A stretch of 64,000 bases of DNA. Source: Maribacter_C sp947494565 (GTDB taxonomy: Bacteria > Bacteroidota > Bacteroidia > Flavobacteriales > Flavobacteriaceae). Below, piece by piece: positions 61,765 through 64,000 of the stretch. The translations under genes were made by a program, and so were the position numbers. A model generated the notes under the pieces. The model saw nothing but the letters and a program-made list of their open reading frames with translations, was not told the DNA's origin and searched no databases. Numbering within the stretch: position 1 is the first letter of the stretch; the number at the start of each line of letters is the position of its first letter. The stretch lies in the NCBI RefSeq assembly GCF_047345415.1, contig NZ_JBLFEP010000001.1, forward strand, positions 1 to 64,000. The letters run 5' to 3'.

Positions 61765-62511
61765 ATGAGAAAGATTGCATTCCTATTTATAGCAGCATTG
61801 GGCATGGTAACGCTAAATGCCCAAACATCCGGCCAAATGGCAACCTATAATTCCTTCAGTGCCGATGGCGGAGTCACGGACGCATTACTGAATTACGCAG
61901 ACGGGGATTTATCAGAGAAGTACACCGAAAGTTCTTTAGTGAACGACCAATATATTCAAGGGTCACCATATCTTTCCAATTCTTTTTCCCCTACCCCATT
62001 ATATTACAAAGATGATGTTGTTGGAAATGTTTTCTACCGATATAACGCCTTGAACGAGGAAGTTGAAATCATGAAAACCCAGGTAGAGGGCGAAACAATT
62101 AGAGGACTGGCAAAAGACAAAGAGCTCAATATTCGCCCTAACGGCAAAAAAATGAGTTTCAAAACCTTTATCACTGCTTCCGATAGAACTGTCAACGGTT
62201 ACCTGACTGAACTTGTCAATGGTAATACTTATGATCTCTACAAAAGAATACACGTTAAATTCTCTGAGGCGAAAGCACCTAAGAATACCTTTGAAAAAGC
62301 CGTTCCTGCAAGGTTTACCAAGTACGTTGAATTTTACGTTCAAAAGGAAGGCGCGAATCGAATCGACCAGATTCTTCCCAAAAAGAGCAAGTTTTTAAAT
62401 CTGCTTGATGCGGATAACAAAGAGGCAGCAAAGCAATTCATCAAAGAGAATGATCTCAACCTCAAAACTGAGGCGGATATGACTAAGTTATTCACATTTT
62501 TGAACAAGTAG
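61765..62511 (+). CDS. Secreted protein of unknown family, paralogue 1
   Basis: A 248-residue protein with a Sec signal peptide (cleavage after LNAQ, about residue 20). The mature part starts TSGQMATYNSFSADGGVTD and contains NIRPNGKKMSFKTF and GYLTELVNG, shared with the next gene. A charged, helical C-terminal third (about 195-248) ends TKLFTFLNK. No catalytic motif or membrane segment is seen. Likely periplasmic or surface protein. It has its own terminator. Unrecognised family. Confidence 0.75.
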   Translation: MRKIAFLFIAALGMVTLNAQTSGQMATYNSFSADGGVTDALLNYADGDLSEKYTESSLVNDQYIQGSPYLSNSFSPTPLYYKDDVVGNVFYRYNALNEEVEIMKTQVEGETIRGLAKDKELNIRPNGKKMSFKTFITASDRTVNGYLTELVNGNTYDLYKRIHVKFSEAKAPKNTFEKAVPARFTKYVEFYVQKEGANRIDQILPKKSKFLNLLDADNKEAAKQFIKENDLNLKTEADMTKLFTFLNK

Positions 62512-62536
62512 TCCAGTATAATTTCCCTTAAAGTAT

Positions 62537-62574
62537 AAAAACTGTTTCCTAGCACGCTGGGAAACAGTTTTTTT
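62537..62574 (+). terminator. Terminator of paralogue 1
   Basis: A 13-bp stem (AAAAACTGTTTCC with GGAAACAGTTTTT) around a 10-nt loop, ending in a T-run. Its core is shared with the terminator of paralogue 2. Confidence 0.9.
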
Positions 62575-62866
62575 GGTTAGGCAAAGCCTACTTGTCAAAA
62601 AAACGCTGGCTTCATTTCCCCTGTTCTTAGGTTCCGTGAGTTTTCCTCTATTTATAATAGATTGATTTAGGTCTTGTGGTGATTTGTCTTATAAGACGCC
62701 TTCCCTGTAATTATCCACGATTGAATTTTAGGGTATCAAAAATTATCGAATTGAGGTATTGAGACCTTTTTTTCAACGTTTTGTCTAAAAATGCGGTTAA
62801 AATGGCCAATATTTGGTAGGGCTCCTATAAATTAATTATCTTGCTGCAACAAAATATTTTTACGAC
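62575..62866. other. Intergenic region between the two paralogues
   Basis: No gene is seen. It holds a perfect 12-bp palindrome GTCTTATAAGAC at 62686-62697 and, near its end, a weak promoter-like pair: TTG at 62813-62815, a 20-bp spacer, then TTATCTTG at 62836-62843. Confidence 0.5.
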
Positions 62867-63613
62867 ATGAAAAAGTCCTTTTTACTTGCATTTACTTTCT
62901 TTTCCGCCCTTGCTATGAGTGGGCAAACTACTGGTCAACTGGCCACGTACAATAGCACACGAGGTGACGGTGGTGTTACCGATGCCATGTATAACTACAC
63001 TGCTGGATCCATTGGGGAAAAGTATTCTGAAAAAGACATTTTGGACGATGACAATATTCAAGGGTCGCCCTATACTTCGAATACCTTCTCTCCTACGCCT
63101 CTTTACTATAAAGATGAGAAGGTTGGAAACATCTTTTTCAGATACAATGCCTTAAATGAAGAGATTGAAATCATGAAAGCCAATGTTGAAGGAGAAACTA
63201 TTCGAAGTTTAGCTAGGGATAAGGAACTTAATATTCGTCCAAATGGCAAAAAAATGAGCTTTAAGACCTTTGTTACTTCCAAGAACAGAACCACCAATGG
63301 TTACTTGACTGAATTGGTGAACGGCGATAAATATGACCTTTTCAAAAGAATACATGTAAAGTACACGGCAGCGACCGCATCGCAAAACTCTTTTGTAAAA
63401 GCTATACCGGCACGATTCACAAAGTTCACCGAATTTTATATGCAGAAAAAAGGAGTGTCTCGAATGGATGAAGTATTGTCCAAAAAAGGAAAACTCTTAA
63501 AACTGGTGGATGCATCCGAAAAAGAGTCCGCAAAACAATTTCTTAAGGATAACGACCTTAACCTTAAGGAAGAATCGGACATGATCAAATTTTTTGAATT
63601 TCTGAATCAATAA
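62867..63613 (+). CDS. Secreted protein of unknown family, paralogue 2
   Basis: A 248-residue paralogue of the preceding gene, identical in length and colinear throughout without visible gaps. Signal peptide ends near MSGQ (about residue 20). Shared blocks include GQLATYN/GQMATYN, SPTPLYYKD, YNALNEE, NIRPNGKKMSFKTF and LTELVNG. The C-terminal helical part ends FFEFLNQ. The pair evidently arose by tandem duplication that included the terminator. Function unknown; probably outside the cytoplasm. Confidence 0.75.
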   Translation: MKKSFLLAFTFFSALAMSGQTTGQLATYNSTRGDGGVTDAMYNYTAGSIGEKYSEKDILDDDNIQGSPYTSNTFSPTPLYYKDEKVGNIFFRYNALNEEIEIMKANVEGETIRSLARDKELNIRPNGKKMSFKTFVTSKNRTTNGYLTELVNGDKYDLFKRIHVKYTAATASQNSFVKAIPARFTKFTEFYMQKKGVSRMDEVLSKKGKLLKLVDASEKESAKQFLKDNDLNLKEESDMIKFFEFLNQ

Positions 63614-63635
63614 TCACTAATTCAATGTCCTTTTC

Positions 63636-63676
63636 AAAAAACTGTTTACCTAATCATGGGTAAACAGTTTTTTTGG
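63636..63676 (+). terminator. Terminator of paralogue 2
   Basis: A 15-bp stem (AAAAAACTGTTTACC with GGTAAACAGTTTTTT) around an 8-nt loop, followed by T. The core ACTGTTT matches the terminator of paralogue 1. Confidence 0.9.
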
Positions 63677-63683
63677 TTTTTAA

Positions 63684-63691
63684 TAAATTTG
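63684..63691 (+). promoter_or_regulatory. Probable -7 promoter box of the last lipoprotein gene
   Basis: TAAATTTG matches TAnnTTTG exactly. No TTG is found 19 bp upstream, where the preceding terminator stem lies. The start codon at 63777 is 85 bp downstream. Confidence 0.4.
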
Positions 63692-63776
63692 CTGTATTGA
63701 AATGCATCTTTTTACGACATAGTTAATATACTTTAGCCTGTTGTAGGACCCATACAGCCACACAAATTTTGATCGA

Positions 63777-64000
63777 ATGCTACAACCTATAAAATATTCC
63801 CTTATTGTTATTGGCCTAGTCTTATTAACATGTCTGTCTTGTGCTGACGATGACCCTGTGACAGAGCCAGAACCTTCAATGAAAGATGAAGAGGTTGTTG
63901 AGGAGGAGGAAGAGGTTGTGAACACGAATGACTTGGAAAATCCGGATACTGTAATAGAAACCGATTTAGGCATATCGGAGTTCTTCGACGAAGCCAAGGT
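63777..64000 (+). CDS. Acidic lipoprotein, N-terminal part (3' end outside window)
   Basis: An open frame from ATG runs past the window end; 74 codons are visible. The signal IVIGLVLLTCLSC (Cys22) is followed by ADDDP and a Glu/Val-rich linker typical of surface lipoproteins, then ETDLGISEFFDE. No family can be assigned from this part. Confidence 0.65.
   Translation, partial: MLQPIKYSLIVIGLVLLTCLSCADDDPVTEPEPSMKDEEVVEEEEEVVNTNDLENPDTVIETDLGISEFFDEAK

Noticed and set aside
1..64000. CRISPR arrays, tRNA or rRNA genes, insertion sequences and prophage genes
   Set aside because: No direct-repeat/spacer pattern, cloverleaf, rRNA-like sequence, transposase or phage structural gene was recognised anywhere in the window.

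Overview
The window reads as one continuous chromosomal stretch of a marine member of the Flavobacteriaceae (Bacteroidota). Four things support this. There is a SusC/SusD outer-membrane pair. Promoters follow the Bacteroidota pattern TTG-N19-TAnnTTTG, with an exact copy before rpsL. Genes generally lack Shine-Dalgarno sequences. A proton-pumping proteorhodopsin sits beside a blh carotene-cleavage gene. The genus cannot be fixed from the sequence. No rRNA, tRNA, insertion sequence, prophage or CRISPR array was seen.

Layout. 1-3767: the end of a KDPG aldolase gene, an NRAMP-fold transporter lacking the metal-binding motifs, a HerA-like ATPase and a lipoprotein. 3770-10381: an HxlR regulator with a palindromic operator in front of a divergent hydrolase/VOC pair, then a five-gene minus-strand cluster with two esterases, a DUF2306 membrane protein, a small membrane protein and an aldo/keto reductase, and a 48-residue lipoprotein. 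10384-12765: folD and ffh, separated by heptanucleotide repeat arrays. 12983-18646: an ECF sigma / FecR anti-sigma / STN-type TonB receptor system, divergent from an internally repeated acidic lipoprotein. 18643-20443: blh and proteorhodopsin. 20583-25334: an MtfA-like peptidase, argS, a small unknown gene and a YbjT-like protein. 25355-28353: an operon of two amidinotransferase-fold hydrolases and glycerate kinase. 28448-34032: gltA, glgA, eno and carA.

34124-51534 is the complete str-S10-spc-alpha ribosomal protein region on the minus strand (rpsL to rplQ, with secY, infA, rpmJ and rpoA). It has one strong promoter before rpsL, a terminator-like element after rpsJ and a perfect palindromic terminator after rplQ. 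Several of its genes have A-rich leaders with a seven-base period. 52236-58118 is a SusC/SusD/lipoprotein importer operon, followed by a giant FG-GAP/ASPIC lipoprotein, two tandem paralogous secreted proteins with matching terminators, and the start of another acidic lipoprotein.

How it fits together: the ribosomal block plus gltA, eno, glgA and carA is a housekeeping core. The flanks are envelope functions: two TonB-type importers, one under sigma/anti-sigma control, several surface lipoproteins, and light-driven proton pumping that could energise uptake. The best candidates for undescribed biology are the sigma/FecR/receptor locus with its repeat lipoprotein, the motif-less NRAMP paired with KDPG aldolase, and the heptad-phased leaders.
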